DNA of 64,000 bases from Methylobacterium sp. Leaf99 (GCF_001422375.1 NZ_LMMU01000001.1:771001-835000), one strand, 5' to 3'; shown: positions 19,919-29,374, numbered from the stretch's first letter. Made by a program: numbers and translations. Notes: a model not told the origin generated them from the letters alone.

Positions 19919-21544
19919 TCAGGCCGCCCGGCGCTTGCCCTTCTTCTCCCGTCCCTGCCCCGGCGCGCGCTGGCCGGCCCGGGTGCGGTCGAGGACGAAC
20001 CGGGCGTAGTCGTCCATGTCGCCGGCGAACGGCTTGACGGTGTTGTCCGCCGCCAGCCACAGGCGGTCGGCGACGAGTTCCATCAGCGAGCGATCGTGGG
20101 TGATGAGGATGACGGCGCCGGCGTAATCGTTGAGCGCGTCGAGGAGCGCCCGCCGGCTGTCGATGTCGAGGTGGTTGGTCGGCTCGTCGAGGATGAGCAG
20201 GTGCGGCGCCTGCATGGCCACGAGGTTCAGGAGCAGCCGCGCCCGCTCGCCGCCCGACAGGGCGTCCACCGTCGTCTCCTGCTTGTCGAAGGCGAGGCCG
20301 AAGCTCGCGAGCTTGGCCCGCCGCGCCGACTCGCTGTCGTCCGGCCGCTCGCGGCGGATGATGGCCAGGGGCGTGTCCTTCGGGTCCATGGCCTCGATCT
20401 GGTGCTGGTGGAACCAGCCGACCTGGACCCGGCCCTCGCGCACCATCCGGCCGTCCCGCACGGACAGGGCACCCGCCGCCATCTTGGCGAAGGTGGACTT
20501 GCCGGCGCCGTTGACGCCGAGCAGGCCGATGCGGTCGTCGACATCGAGGGTGAGGTTGAGGTCGCGCAGGATCGGCGCGTCGTCGCCGTAGCCGATGCTG
20601 GCGTCGGTCAGATGCATCAGGGGCGGCGCCAGGGGGCGCTTCGGGGACGGTAGGTGGAACGGCGCCACGTGCTCCTCGATGGTGGTGGCGATGGGCTCCA
20701 TCTTGGCGAGGCGCTTCATCCGCGACTGGGCCTGGGCGGCCTTGGAGGCGGAGGCCTTGAACCGGTCGACGAAGCTCTGGAGGTGGGCGCGCTCGGCCTC
20801 CTGCTTCACCTTGGTCGAGGCCTGCAGGCGCGCCTTCTCGGCCCGGCGCTTTTCGAAGTCGTCGTAGCCGCCGGTGTAGAGTTCGAGCTTCTCCCCCGCG
20901 ACATGCAGGATGGCGTCGACGGAATTGTTCAGGAGTTCGCGGTCGTGGGAGATGATGAGGGCCGAGTGCGGGTAGCGCTTGAGCCGCGCCTCCAGCCACA
21001 GGGCGCCCTCGAGGTCGAGGTAGTTGGTCGGCTCGTCGAGGAGCAGCATGTCGGGCTCGGCGAACAGGGCGGCGGCCAGCGCCACGCGCATACGCCAGCC
21101 GCCGGAGAACTCGGCCATGGGCCGCTCGAGGTCGGCGACGGAGAAGCCGAGGCCGGCCAGGATCTCGCCGGCCCGCGCCGGGGCCCGGTCGGCGTCGATC
21201 TCGATGAGGCGGCCGTAGATCTCGCCCATGCGCTCGGGCTCGGCGGTCTCGAGCTCGGCGTTCAGGGCCTCGCGCTCGGTGTCGGCGGCCAGAATCGTGT
21301 CGATGAGGCTGATGGGGGTGGCCGGGTGCTCCTGGTCGACGCTCGCCACGCGGGCGGTCTTCGGCAGCAGGATCGCGCCGCCGTCGGGCTGGAACTCGCC
21401 GAGGATGATCTTGAACAGGGTCGACTTGCCGACGCCGTTGCGGCCCACCAGCCCGACCTTGGAGCCGGGCGGGATCGCCACGCTGGCGCGGTCGAAGAAG
21501 CGCCGGCCCCAGGCGCTGAAGGTGAGGTCTTCGATCTGGATCAT
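19919..21544 (-). CDS. ABC-F family ATPase
   Basis: 541-residue soluble protein with two ABC ATPase domains and no membrane domain, of the ABC-F group that acts on ribosomes. Domain 1 has VGRNGVGKSTLFKI, signature FSGGWRMRVALAAAL and Walker B MLLLDEPTNYLD. Domain 2 has LGVNGAGKSTFAKM, LSGGERARLLLNLVAM and LLILDEPTNHLD. The interdomain linker is rich in charged residues (KARLQASTKVKQEAERAHLQ). The C-terminal tail is basic. It is probably the YheS/Uup-like housekeeping type rather than a resistance protein, but the subgroup is not certain. Confidence 0.92.
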   Translation of the reverse strand: MIQIEDLTFSAWGRRFFDRASVAIPPGSKVGLVGRNGVGKSTLFKIILGEFQPDGGAILLPKTARVASVDQEHPATPISLIDTILAADTEREALNAELETAEPERMGEIYGRLIEIDADRAPARAGEILAGLGFSVADLERPMAEFSGGWRMRVALAAALFAEPDMLLLDEPTNYLDLEGALWLEARLKRYPHSALIISHDRELLNNSVDAILHVAGEKLELYTGGYDDFEKRRAEKARLQASTKVKQEAERAHLQSFVDRFKASASKAAQAQSRMKRLAKMEPIATTIEEHVAPFHLPSPKRPLAPPLMHLTDASIGYGDDAPILRDLNLTLDVDDRIGLLGVNGAGKSTFAKMAAGALSVRDGRMVREGRVQVGWFHQHQIEAMDPKDTPLAIIRRERPDDSESARRAKLASFGLAFDKQETTVDALSGGERARLLLNLVAMQAPHLLILDEPTNHLDIDSRRALLDALNDYAGAVILITHDRSLMELVADRLWLAADNTVKPFAGDMDDYARFVLDRTRAGQRAPGQGREKKGKRRAA

Positions 21545-21628
21545 TGCGGGGTCACGGTTCGCCGAGGGGGCGCGGGCTCACGAGCGACCCACGGGGAACG
21601 GCTTCCTACCGCATTGCAGCATCGGACA

Positions 21629-21707
21629 CGAGGGCCACCCCCGCAGGGGTGGCCCCCGTTCTTGGGCTGGGATTTTCGGGCCACCCCCGCAAGGATGGCC
21701 CTCGTTC
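21629..21707. repeat. Two copies of a palindromic element
   Basis: CGAGGGCCACCCCCGCAGGG-GTGGCCC and the related CGGGCCACCCCCGCAAGGATGGCCCTCG, 48 bp apart, each able to fold on itself and each followed by GTTC. They lie between the patatin stop and the upstream ABC-F start. No T run, so not a standard terminator. This family differs from A and B. Confidence 0.6.
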
Positions 21708-21721
21708 GCGCGGTCCGCCCG

Positions 21722-22903
21722 TCAGCGCGCCTCGGCCACGGTCTTCAGCAGGGGCGAGGTCGGCACGCTCTTGCGCCAGAAGGTGCCCGTGCGGCCGGCG
21801 GCGTAGCCGCTCTCGTAGAGGCCCCGCATGTAGCCGGTGTCGAAGCCCTTCGCCGCCGTGGTGTTGGGCGCGGATTCGTCGATGTAGGTCAGGTTGAAGC
21901 CGATGCCGTTGGCGCGGGTGAAGGCGTAGGTGGTCGCCATGGTCGCGCGGCTGCGGGCGCGGCTCGCCGTGGTGAACGCGCGCTCGACGATGGACAGGGT
22001 GTTGTTCTGCGCGAGATCGAATTCCGGCTCCAGGCGCCCGTTGATGATGACGTAGATGTCCGACTTGGCGCCGGCCTTGAAGCGCCCGTCGCGCAGGAGG
22101 AACGATTGCGGCAGGGTGAACACCGGCGTCACCACCGAACCGTCGACGTGCATCTCCTGGAAGGCGCGGCCCTCCGCCTGCACGTCGAGGAGCTGGGGCG
22201 GGAACACCGCCGGAATGCTGGCCGAGGCGGTCAGCACGTCGGCGAACAGGTCGAGGGCGGTGGGTCCGCCATTGGCCGCGATGGCGCCCATGTTCCAGAT
22301 CACGGCGCGCTGGGAATCGAGGTTCGTGGTCACCACGAGGAGGCGGCGGCCCTTGGCGTGCTGGACGGCGACGGCCGCCAGGAGCTCGGGCGTGACGTAG
22401 CGGCGCACGAGGCCGCGCAGGCGCCCGTCGCCGAACAGGCCGGAGCCGAACAGCACGTTGGCGACGCTCGGCGACTGCACCAGGGTCGAGGCGACGCCGC
22501 TGGTGTAGATGTCCTTCAGGACCGCGTCGTATTCCGGCCCGACGAAGGCGAAGGGCGCGATGAGGGCGCCCGTGGAGACCCCCGACACCAGGGAGAATTC
22601 CGGGCGCTTGCCGGATTCCGTCCAGCCGTTGAGGATTCCGGCGCCGTAGGCCCCGTCGCCGCCGCCGCCCGAGAGGGCGAGGTAGGCGAACGGCACCTTC
22701 TTGTTCTCGGGCCGCGCGGCCATCTCGGTGAAGGTCGTCTCCGCCGCGTCCGCGTAGGCGCGCACGGCGAGGTCCATGCCCGGCACCGTGGCGGCGGCGG
22801 CCTCGCCGGCGCTGTACGCGATCCGGGGCGTCGAGCCGCAGGCACCGAGCTGACCGGCCACGAGCAGGGCCAGCACACCGCGCGACCATCCGAGACGAGA
22901 CAT
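21722..22903 (-). CDS. Patatin-like phospholipase lipoprotein
   Basis: 393 residues. A lipoprotein signal (VLALLVAGQLGAC, lipobox with Cys at about residue 22) suggests membrane anchoring. The patatin domain has the oxyanion loop LSGGGGDGAYGAGILNGW, the nucleophile motif GVSTG and the dyad aspartate in DGSVVTPVF. It therefore probably hydrolyses phospholipids or acyl esters. The N-terminal ATG at 22903 is preferred because AGGA lies eight bases upstream; an ATG two codons earlier has the AGGA only two bases away. The patatin residues are complete. Confidence 0.87.
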   Translation of the reverse strand: MSRLGWSRGVLALLVAGQLGACGSTPRIAYSAGEAAAATVPGMDLAVRAYADAAETTFTEMAARPENKKVPFAYLALSGGGGDGAYGAGILNGWTESGKRPEFSLVSGVSTGALIAPFAFVGPEYDAVLKDIYTSGVASTLVQSPSVANVLFGSGLFGDGRLRGLVRRYVTPELLAAVAVQHAKGRRLLVVTTNLDSQRAVIWNMGAIAANGGPTALDLFADVLTASASIPAVFPPQLLDVQAEGRAFQEMHVDGSVVTPVFTLPQSFLLRDGRFKAGAKSDIYVIINGRLEPEFDLAQNNTLSIVERAFTTASRARSRATMATTYAFTRANGIGFNLTYIDESAPNTTAAKGFDTGYMRGLYESGYAAGRTGTFWRKSVPTSPLLKTVAEAR

Positions 22904-23307
22904 CGACATTTCCTAAAAAAACCGCCCGACCCAACGGCCCATGCCTAGCACGAAAAACCAGCTTGGCCGTTCGGGTGTTCCACCCGCCGAAAGCTTCCGT
23001 GCGGTCACGTTGCATCGCGGTCACAGATGATCCCCGGATGCTGGAACGATCACCGGAGATTCCGGCGCGGAACCCCCTTCGCCGGACCCCTGTGCGAATT
23101 GAACTTCTTCACGCCTCCGGCATTTGAAGCGGGGTACGGCAACGGTTAAGGTCCGGTGCCCTCCCGAAACCCTCAGCCGCTCCCTCCCACGGAGCGCGAC
23201 GTCGGAGCGTCCCGCGAGGGGCCGGTCCCGGGCGGGTGCGGCACGCGATCGAACGGCACGGATGGGATTGCCCTGCGGCCCTGGGGCCACAGGCGGAAGG
23301 CAGGACG
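22904..23307. other. Divergent intergenic region
   Basis: 404 bases between the divergent patatin and LOV-kinase genes, so promoters for both are expected. I see an A-run (cctaaaaaaaccg) next to the patatin start and the dispersed pair AACGGCC/GGCCGTT, but no clear -35/-10 pair. A GTG-initiated extension of the kinase frame to 23236 exists and was not used. Confidence 0.4.
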
Positions 23308-24441
23308 ATGGAACGGGACGACGCCTGGCACCTCACGGACGACCTCATGGTCGAGCACGGCAAGGGCGATCCCTTCGCCGCCGCCATCCGGGCGACGCGC
23401 ATGGCGATGATCGTCACCGACCCGCGCCGGGACGACAACCCCATCGTGTTCGTCAACGACGCCTTCCTGAAGCTGTCGGGCTACGGCCGCGACGAGATCA
23501 TGGGCACCAATTGCCGGTTCCTGCAGGGGGCCGACACCGATCGCGGCGCCGTGCGGCAGATCCGCGAGGCCGTCGCGGCGCGGCGCGACATCGCCATCGA
23601 CATCCTGAACTACCGCAAGGACGGGTCCTCGTTCTGGAACGCGCTCTACATGAGCCCGGTGACGAACGAGGAGGGGGAGCTGCTCTACTTCTTCGCCTCG
23701 CAGCTCGACATCACCGACCGCGTCGACGCGCAGGCGCGGATTCGGGACGAGAAGGAGCATTTCGAGCGCGAGGTCGCCAAGCGCACCCGCGAGCTGACGG
23801 AGGCGCTGGCGGCGAAGACCATGCTGGTCCACGAGGTCGACCATCGGGTGAAGAACAACCTCCAGATGATCGCCTCGCTCCTGACCATGCAGACCCGCGC
23901 CATCGCCGATCCCACGGCGCGCGCGGCGATGAAGACCATGCTGACCCGGATCGAGGCGCTGGGCACGGTGCACAAGCGGCTCTACCAGTCGCAGGACGTC
24001 CAGCGCTTCGACGTGGCGGAGTTCGCCCGCGAGCTCGCCTCCGACCTCGTGCGCGGCTCGGGCCGGGCCGGCCTCCGCCTGCATTGCGACCTCGAAGCGG
24101 TGGAGGTCCCCGTCGAGAAGGCGCCGCCCATCGCCCTGATCATGAACGAGCTCATCACCAACGCCCTCAAGCACGCCTTTCCGGGCGACGCGCCCGGACG
24201 GCTCTCGATCACGGTCAAGCCCGACGGCGATCACTTCGGGATCGGGATCGTCGACGACGGCGTCGGCATGCCGCCCGACATCCTGGGCCATCGCTCCTTC
24301 GGCAAGCGCCTGGTGGAAAGCTTGGCACGCCAGTTGAACGCGCGTATCGCTTGGCAACCCGCCGGGTCCGGACCGCGGCCCGGAACCCGGATCGACATCC
24401 GACTGCCCCTCGAGACCGCCACCAGCAGGGAGACAGCGTGA
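23308..24441 (+). CDS. LOV-domain blue-light sensor histidine kinase (HisKA_2 type)
   Basis: 377-residue cytoplasmic photosensor. The N-terminal LOV/PAS domain carries GTNCRFLQ with the flavin-adduct cysteine at residue 69, plus NDAFLKLSGY and NYRKDGSSFWNAL. A coiled linker (DEKEHFEREVAKRTRELTEA) leads to the HisKA_2 box HEVDHRVKNNLQ, phospho-acceptor His about 179. The ATPase domain has an intact N box (MNELITNALKHAF) and G1 box DDGVGMP. GGCAGGAC precedes the ATG at 23308. It overlaps the receiver gene by four bases (GTGA). The pair resembles Caulobacter LovK-LovR, linked there to light control of adhesion and the general stress response. Confidence 0.92.
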   Translation: MERDDAWHLTDDLMVEHGKGDPFAAAIRATRMAMIVTDPRRDDNPIVFVNDAFLKLSGYGRDEIMGTNCRFLQGADTDRGAVRQIREAVAARRDIAIDILNYRKDGSSFWNALYMSPVTNEEGELLYFFASQLDITDRVDAQARIRDEKEHFEREVAKRTRELTEALAAKTMLVHEVDHRVKNNLQMIASLLTMQTRAIADPTARAAMKTMLTRIEALGTVHKRLYQSQDVQRFDVAEFARELASDLVRGSGRAGLRLHCDLEAVEVPVEKAPPIALIMNELITNALKHAFPGDAPGRLSITVKPDGDHFGIGIVDDGVGMPPDILGHRSFGKRLVESLARQLNARIAWQPAGSGPRPGTRIDIRLPLETATSRETA

Positions 24442-24887
24442 GTGAACCCCTTCGGGTCCTGATCGCGGAGGACGAGGCGCTCATCCTGATGCAGCTCGAG
24501 TTCCTGCTCGAGGATGGCGGACACGTGGTCGTCGGCACGGCCGCCACGGCGGACGAGGCGATCCGCCTGGCGCGCGAGACCCGCCCCGACATCGTGCTCG
24601 TGGACCTGCAGCTGCGCGACGGCTCGTCCGGCCTCGACATCGTCCGGGCCCTGCGGGACGAGTCCGCGGCCATGCTGGTGTTCGTCACCGCCAACGCCCG
24701 CCGCTTCACCGACGATTTCGAGGGCGCGGCCGGGGTGATCGCCAAGCCGTTCACCGAGGCGGTGATCCTCGACACCATGGCGTATCTCGAAGCCTGCGTG
24801 CACAACCCGCCGCCCGGAATGGAAGCCCCCCTGGGCCTGACCCTGGCGCCGGATTACCGGGCGCAGTGGGAGAACATGCGGGCGTGA
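24438..24887 (+). CDS. Single-domain response regulator (LovR-like)
   Basis: 149 residues, receiver domain only. The acidic pocket is in IAEDEA (Glu11, Asp12), the phospho-acceptor is Asp56 in VLVDLQLRDG, the switch Thr is in FVTAN and the conserved Lys103 is in IAKPFTE. About 30 extra C-terminal residues follow the receiver, with no output domain. GTG start overlaps the kinase stop. It probably receives or drains phosphate from the adjacent LOV kinase. Confidence 0.9.
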   Translation: MSEPLRVLIAEDEALILMQLEFLLEDGGHVVVGTAATADEAIRLARETRPDIVLVDLQLRDGSSGLDIVRALRDESAAMLVFVTANARRFTDDFEGAAGVIAKPFTEAVILDTMAYLEACVHNPPPGMEAPLGLTLAPDYRAQWENMRA

Positions 24888-24897
24888 CGCCGCGCCC

Positions 24898-26808
24898 TCA
24901 ACGGTACCCGGCGGCCTGCAGCTCGAACAGTTCCGCGTAGCGCCCGCCCTTCGCCTGCAGCTCCGCATGGGTGCCGGATTCGAGCACCCGGCCCCCGTCC
25001 AGCACGAGGATGCGGTCGGCCATCCGCACCGTCGAGAAGCGATGGGAGATGAGCACCGCCGTGCGGCCCCGACCGAGGTCGCGGAAGCGCCGGAACACCT
25101 CGAACTCGGCGCGGGCGTCGAGGGCCGCCGTCGGCTCGTCGAGGATGAGGATCTCGGCCTCGCGCATGTAGGCGCGGCTCAGCGCGATCTTCTGCCACTG
25201 GCCGCCGGAGAGATCGACGCCCTCGGCGAAGAGCTTGCCGAGGGGCTGGTCGTAGGCCAGCGGCAGGCGGTCGATGACCGCGTCGGCGAGGCTGCGCCCG
25301 GCGGCGCGGGTGATGCGCTCGGGATCGTCGCGGGCCTCGATGCGGCCCACGGCGACGTTCTGGCCGGCCGTGAGGTTGAAGCGCACGAAGTCCTGGAAGA
25401 TCACGCCGATGCGGCCGCGCAGGTCGTCGAGGTCGTAGTCGGCGAGGGGGCGGCCGTCGAGGAGGACGCGTCCCTCGGTGGGGTCGTAGAGCCGGGTCAG
25501 CAGCTTGACGATGGTGGTCTTGCCGGCGCCGTTCTCGCCGACCAGGGCCAGGACCTCGCCGGCGCGGAGATGGAAGTCGAGGTGGCGCACGGCCCAGATG
25601 TCCGTGCCCGGATAGCGGAAGCCCACATCCGAGAAGACGATGCCGTGGGTCACGGGGGTGGGGAACGGCACGGGGGCGGCCGGCGAGCGGATGGCCGGGA
25701 CGAGCGCGAAGAAGGCGAACAGGTCGTCGAGGTACTGCGCCCCGGACGCGATCTGCGAGACGCCCTGGAGCAGGCCCTCGATGAGGGCGCGCAGGCGCTG
25801 GAACGAGCCGGCGAGGAAGGCGAGATCGCCGATGGAGAACTGCCCCGCCGCCGTGCGCCAGACCAGGGTGGCGTAGGCGGCGTAGTAGGCGAGCGTCCCG
25901 AGGGCCGCGAAGCCGCCGCCCCAGGCGGCGCGGCGCAGGGCCAGGTCGCGGTTGTCGGCGATGAGTTTTTCCGCGAGCACGGCGTAGCGCTCGGCGATGT
26001 AGCCGTTGAGGCCGAACAGCTTCACCTCCTTGGCCGACTCGACGCTGGCGCCGAGGGTCCGCAGGTAGTCGATCTGGCGCCGCTCCGGCGTGCGGGTCCA
26101 GGCGAGGCGGTAGCCCTGGCGGTTGAAGTGGGTCTCGTTGAGGAAGGCCGGCACCAGGGCCAGGGCCACGAGGAGGATCAGCCAGGGCGCGTAGGCGGCG
26201 AGCCCGATGGCGAAGGCCGCGAGGGTGATGAGGTCCTGGCCCTGGCCGAACAGCTGGAACAGCAGGTTCGAGCGGCCGGTGACCTGCCGGCGGGCCCGCT
26301 CGAGGCGGTCCTGCTGGGCCGCGTCCTCGAACTGGGCGAGATCGAGGGCGGCGGCGTGGCGCATGAGGCGGAGGCTGGCGGCGTTGCCGTAGCGGTCGGC
26401 GACGAGCCCGTCGACGAGGCCGCTCGCCCGGCCGAGGAGATCGGACAGGATGGCGAGGCCGAATTCGAGGGCGACGAGGCCGGCGAGGCGCCCGAGCGCC
26501 GGGTCGGAGGTCCAGGCGTCGAGGCCGAGGCCGACGGGGTGCGGGCGGGCGTGCTCGGCCACGATGGCGTCGAGGATGAGTTTCGCCACGTAGAGCATCA
26601 GGACGGGCAGGCTCGCCCGAGCCAGGCGCAGGGCGAGGCTCGCCGGCAGCAGGCGCGGGCTCGCCGCGTAGACGAGGCGGGCCAGCGCCGGCAGGTGGCG
26701 CAGGGCGCCGAAGCGCTCGGCGAGGGCGCCGCCCGGCGGCGCAGCCCCAGGCGGGGGAGTGGCAGCCCCCGGCAGGGGAGTGAATGGGTCGGGGCGGGGT
26801 GCGGGCAT
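24898..26808 (-). CDS. ABC exporter, fused permease and ATPase
   Basis: 636 residues. A Pro-rich N-terminus is followed by a six-helix ABC membrane domain (about residues 40-340) and one ATPase domain with Walker A GENGAGKTTIVKLL, Q-loop IFQDFVRFNLT, signature VDLSGGQWQKIALSRAY, Walker B ILILDEPTAALD and H-loop ISHRFSTVRMAD. It therefore works as a homodimer or with another half-transporter. The ATG at 26808 is chosen over an upstream basic extension. A 20-odd-bp direct repeat encodes part of the N-terminal PGAATPPPGAAPPGG. It is convergent with the receiver gene, ten bases apart. The substrate is not evident. Confidence 0.88.
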   Translation of the reverse strand: MPAPRPDPFTPLPGAATPPPGAAPPGGALAERFGALRHLPALARLVYAASPRLLPASLALRLARASLPVLMLYVAKLILDAIVAEHARPHPVGLGLDAWTSDPALGRLAGLVALEFGLAILSDLLGRASGLVDGLVADRYGNAASLRLMRHAAALDLAQFEDAAQQDRLERARRQVTGRSNLLFQLFGQGQDLITLAAFAIGLAAYAPWLILLVALALVPAFLNETHFNRQGYRLAWTRTPERRQIDYLRTLGASVESAKEVKLFGLNGYIAERYAVLAEKLIADNRDLALRRAAWGGGFAALGTLAYYAAYATLVWRTAAGQFSIGDLAFLAGSFQRLRALIEGLLQGVSQIASGAQYLDDLFAFFALVPAIRSPAAPVPFPTPVTHGIVFSDVGFRYPGTDIWAVRHLDFHLRAGEVLALVGENGAGKTTIVKLLTRLYDPTEGRVLLDGRPLADYDLDDLRGRIGVIFQDFVRFNLTAGQNVAVGRIEARDDPERITRAAGRSLADAVIDRLPLAYDQPLGKLFAEGVDLSGGQWQKIALSRAYMREAEILILDEPTAALDARAEFEVFRRFRDLGRGRTAVLISHRFSTVRMADRILVLDGGRVLESGTHAELQAKGGRYAELFELQAAGYR

Positions 26809-27043
26809 CGGCGCGGACCATGGCGGCGGCGGGCGCGAGCGTCGATCCCGCCCGGCCGCGTGCGCCTGTCGCAGGCCCCGCACGGCGCGCGGGATTCGGG
26901 CGGACTTTTCTCCGGACAACCCGCCGGCGACGGAAAAGCGATCTTATCGACAGGAGCTTGCGGCCGGCGGCGGCGGCGTCGAGACTCCGATTCGTCCCCC
27001 ATGGTAAGCGAAACGCCTTGTTCTCGTGCGTGAGTCCGCCTCG

Positions 27044-27598
27044 ATGCTCAGCGGTTCAGCCTTCCTGCGGGTCGTGGTCCTCCTGATCGTGGCGGCCGGA
27101 CTGGCGGGCATCGTCCAGCTCTACCGGTCGCCCGCCCCGGTGGAGGCCGATCCGGAGCCCGTGGCGACCACCGCCGAGCCGTCGCGCCCGGTGCGCCGGG
27201 CCGAGCCCGCACCGGCGCCGCCCGCCGCGCCGGTCCCGGTCCAGCCCGCGCCGGCCCCCCAGGCGATCCCGCCCGCCGCGCCGCCCGCCACACCCGCGCC
27301 CGCTGCCCCCGCCCCGGCCGCACCCGCCGCGCCCGCGCCCCTGACGTTCGAGCCCTCCATCGCCGCCGGGGAGGACGACGTCGCCAGCGCCTCCGACAAT
27401 GCCGGTCCGCGGGCCATGGCCATCGTCGACCTCAACAGCGCCAGCGTCGCCGACCTCAACGGCCTGAAGGGCGGCGGCATGATCGGGCGCGCCATCGTCC
27501 AGAAGCGCCCCTACGCGTCCGTGGATCAGCTCCTGTCGAAGCGGGTCCTGAGCCGGAGCACCTACGAGCGGATCAAGGATCAGGTCACCGTGCGTTGA
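27044..27598 (+). CDS. Membrane-anchored helix-hairpin-helix protein
   Basis: 184 residues: one N-terminal transmembrane helix (AFLRVVVLLIVAAGLAGIVQLY), a long Pro/Ala-rich linker (about residues 30-105), then a ComEA-type helix-hairpin-helix domain (VDLNSASVADLNGLKGGGMIGRAIVQKRPYASVDQLLSK). Such domains bind DNA or protein non-specifically. The linker would hold the domain away from the membrane. A GTG at 27026 is an alternative start. No competence genes are nearby. Confidence 0.8.
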   Translation: MLSGSAFLRVVVLLIVAAGLAGIVQLYRSPAPVEADPEPVATTAEPSRPVRRAEPAPAPPAAPVPVQPAPAPQAIPPAAPPATPAPAAPAPAAPAAPAPLTFEPSIAAGEDDVASASDNAGPRAMAIVDLNSASVADLNGLKGGGMIGRAIVQKRPYASVDQLLSKRVLSRSTYERIKDQVTVR

Positions 27599-27682
27599 GG
27601 GCGCGCGGCGGGTAGCGCCCGGCGCGGCGGATGCCTACACTGAGGCGCGGCGACGCCAGCCGTATCGAGCCCAGGACCGACC

Positions 27683-27898
27683 ATGTTTGCGCAAGCCGGT
27701 GGCGTGACCTTTCGCGAGGATCTCGGCGTCGAGGAGACCACCGAGACCGACAACGTCGTCCGCTGGGACGGCGAGAAGCTCTATGTCGAGCACGACATCT
27801 ACCACAACGGCCAGCTCGTCCACCGCAAGTACCGCAAGACCGTCACCGAGCCCGTGGCCCGGGCGCTCCAGGCGATCATCAACCGCGCGCAGCAATAG
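27683..27898 (+). CDS. Small conserved-looking protein of unknown function
   Basis: 71 residues: [20 protein letters not shown], then [20 protein letters not shown] and a basic helix ending INRAQQ. It is probably a small alpha/beta cytoplasmic domain, with no cysteine and no membrane segment. AGGACC precedes the ATG. The metallophosphoesterase follows after seven bases, so the two are likely cotranscribed. Family not recognised. Confidence 0.65.
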   Translation: MFAQAGGVTFREDLGVEETTETDNVVRWDGEKLYVEHDIYHNGQLVHRKYRKTVTEPVARALQAIINRAQQ

Positions 27899-27905
27899 AC
27901 CCGCG

Positions 27906-28721
27906 TTGCGGCGCCTCGCCCACATCTCCGACCTGCATTTCGGCCGCACCGATCCGGCCGTGGTCGAGGGCCTCGTCACCGAGCTGAACCGCGACCGGCC
28001 CGACCTCATCATCGCGTCGGGCGACTTCACCATGCGGGCGCGCAAGGTCGAGTACGAGGCCGCCCGCGCCTTCCTCGCCCGCCTCGACGCGCCCTGGATC
28101 GCCGTGCCGGGCAACCACGACATCTCGCCGTTCCACCTGGTGCAGCGCTTCCTGCGGCCGTTCGCGCGCTACCGCCGCTACATCGCGGCCTCGACGGAGC
28201 CGACCCACCTCGACGACGAGATCGGCATCGTCTGCCTCAACACCGTGCGGACCTGGGCGCCCGAGGCCGACTGGTCGCAGGGCAAGATCCGGCATCGCCA
28301 GATTGTCCAGGCGGAGGCGCGGCTACGGGCGATGCCCAAGGGCGTGTTCCGGATTGTGGTCGGCCACCACCCGTTCATGCCGCCGCCCTGGGACGAGGAA
28401 GCCCGCCTCGTCGGCCGCGCCGACCTGGCGCTCGCCGCCTTCCGGCGCCAGGGCGTCGGGCTGACGCTCGCCGGCCACCTCCACCGCCACTACGCCCGCT
28501 TCGCGGAAGCCGACGGGGCGGGGCCTGAGAACGATACGGTGGACCGGGGCGTCATGCGCGGCCGGCGCGGGCACCTGCTCGCGGTCCAGGCGGGTTCGGC
28601 CACCTCGACGCGCCTGCGCGGCTCGGAGCCCAACGCCTACAACCGCATCGTCATCGCGGACGGCGCCGCCACCGTGACGGTGCGGCTGTGGCACGGCACC
28701 GGCTGGCGGGACGCGGAATAG
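27906..28721 (+). CDS. Calcineurin-like metallophosphoesterase
   Basis: 271 residues. Metal-binding motifs are in order: HISDLHFGR at the N-terminus, [28 protein letters not shown] and [11 protein letters not shown], covering the Asp/His/Asn ligands of a dinuclear centre. This fits cyclic-nucleotide or related phosphodiesterases, with the substrate uncertain. The start is a TTG at 27906, because the first motif begins only six residues later and no ATG fits without running deep into the previous gene. It begins seven bases after that gene's stop, so re-initiation is likely. Confidence 0.87.
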   Translation: MRRLAHISDLHFGRTDPAVVEGLVTELNRDRPDLIIASGDFTMRARKVEYEAARAFLARLDAPWIAVPGNHDISPFHLVQRFLRPFARYRRYIAASTEPTHLDDEIGIVCLNTVRTWAPEADWSQGKIRHRQIVQAEARLRAMPKGVFRIVVGHHPFMPPPWDEEARLVGRADLALAAFRRQGVGLTLAGHLHRHYARFAEADGAGPENDTVDRGVMRGRRGHLLAVQAGSATSTRLRGSEPNAYNRIVIADGAATVTVRLWHGTGWRDAE

Positions 28722-28741
28722 TCGTTCCGCGGGCGCCCCGT

Positions 28742-29350
28742 GCGCATGCCCGTCTCCCCTTTGCGGGCTACGGCATTCGCACAATCGCGAACGGGCCGAT
28801 CTCGTGCGGAGACGGGGCTGACGGCATCCGGATGCGGGCGTGAGGCCCACGGGTGCTCCCTCTCCTTCCAGGCACGGCGATCGCAGATGGGTGCATGCGT
28901 TCGGGCCGGCCCTTGCCCGTTCGCGCAGAGCGTCTGCGCGCATCCCCCTCTCCCCGCCTGCGGGGAGAGGGCCGCAGGCACCCCGTCGTGCCTGCGGCGA
29001 CGCAGAGCGTCTGCGCGCATCCCCCTCTCCCCGCCTGCGGGGAGAGGGCCGCAGGCACCCCGTCGTGCCTGCGGCGAGCGAAGGCGAAGCCGCAGCGACG
29101 GTGAGGGGGCTGCGTCGAAGGAGTCTCATCCGGATTCGCCCCCTCACCGTCGGCTGCCGCCTCGACGCGCTCCCCGGCAGGGGGGAGACGCGTCCCTCTC
29201 CCCGCACGCGGGGCGAGGGGATGCGCACCGGGGCCTCCGCTTCCTCGACAGCCCCTTCGGCGGCGGCTTCAGGCCGCGACCCTCATCTGCAATCGCCCTG
29301 CCTTCCAGGAGAGGGGACCCGTGCTGGCCGCGACATGTGTGAATGCCGTA
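28742..29350. repeat. Mosaic of family A and family B palindromic repeats
   Basis: Fills the 653-base gap between two convergent genes. At the edges are family A fragments (ctacggcattcgcaca and gcatccggatgcgggcg at 28770-28850; ctgccttccaggagagggga and tgtgaatgccgtagcc at 29290-29350). The centre (about 28930-29227) is family B, with a 77-bp tandem duplication. Bases 29021-29227 are nearly identical to 49119-49324. It looks like family B inserted into, or flanked by, a split family A unit. No gene is supported here. Confidence 0.8.
28924..29077. repeat. Perfect 77-bp tandem duplication
   Basis: 28924-29000 and 29001-29077 are identical by direct comparison. Each unit starts cgcagagcgtctgcgcgcat and holds the first two hairpins of family B (ccctctccccgc/gcggggagaggg and gccgcaggca/tgcctgcggc). 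The copy at 49.1 kb has only one unit, so the duplication seems recent and local. Confidence 0.9.
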
Positions 29351-29374
29351 GCCCGCCGGAGGGGGCAGCGCGCC

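Noticed and set aside
28924..29077. CRISPR-like array
   Set aside because: Only two head-to-tail 77-bp units with no spacers and internal hairpins; it is a tandem duplication.
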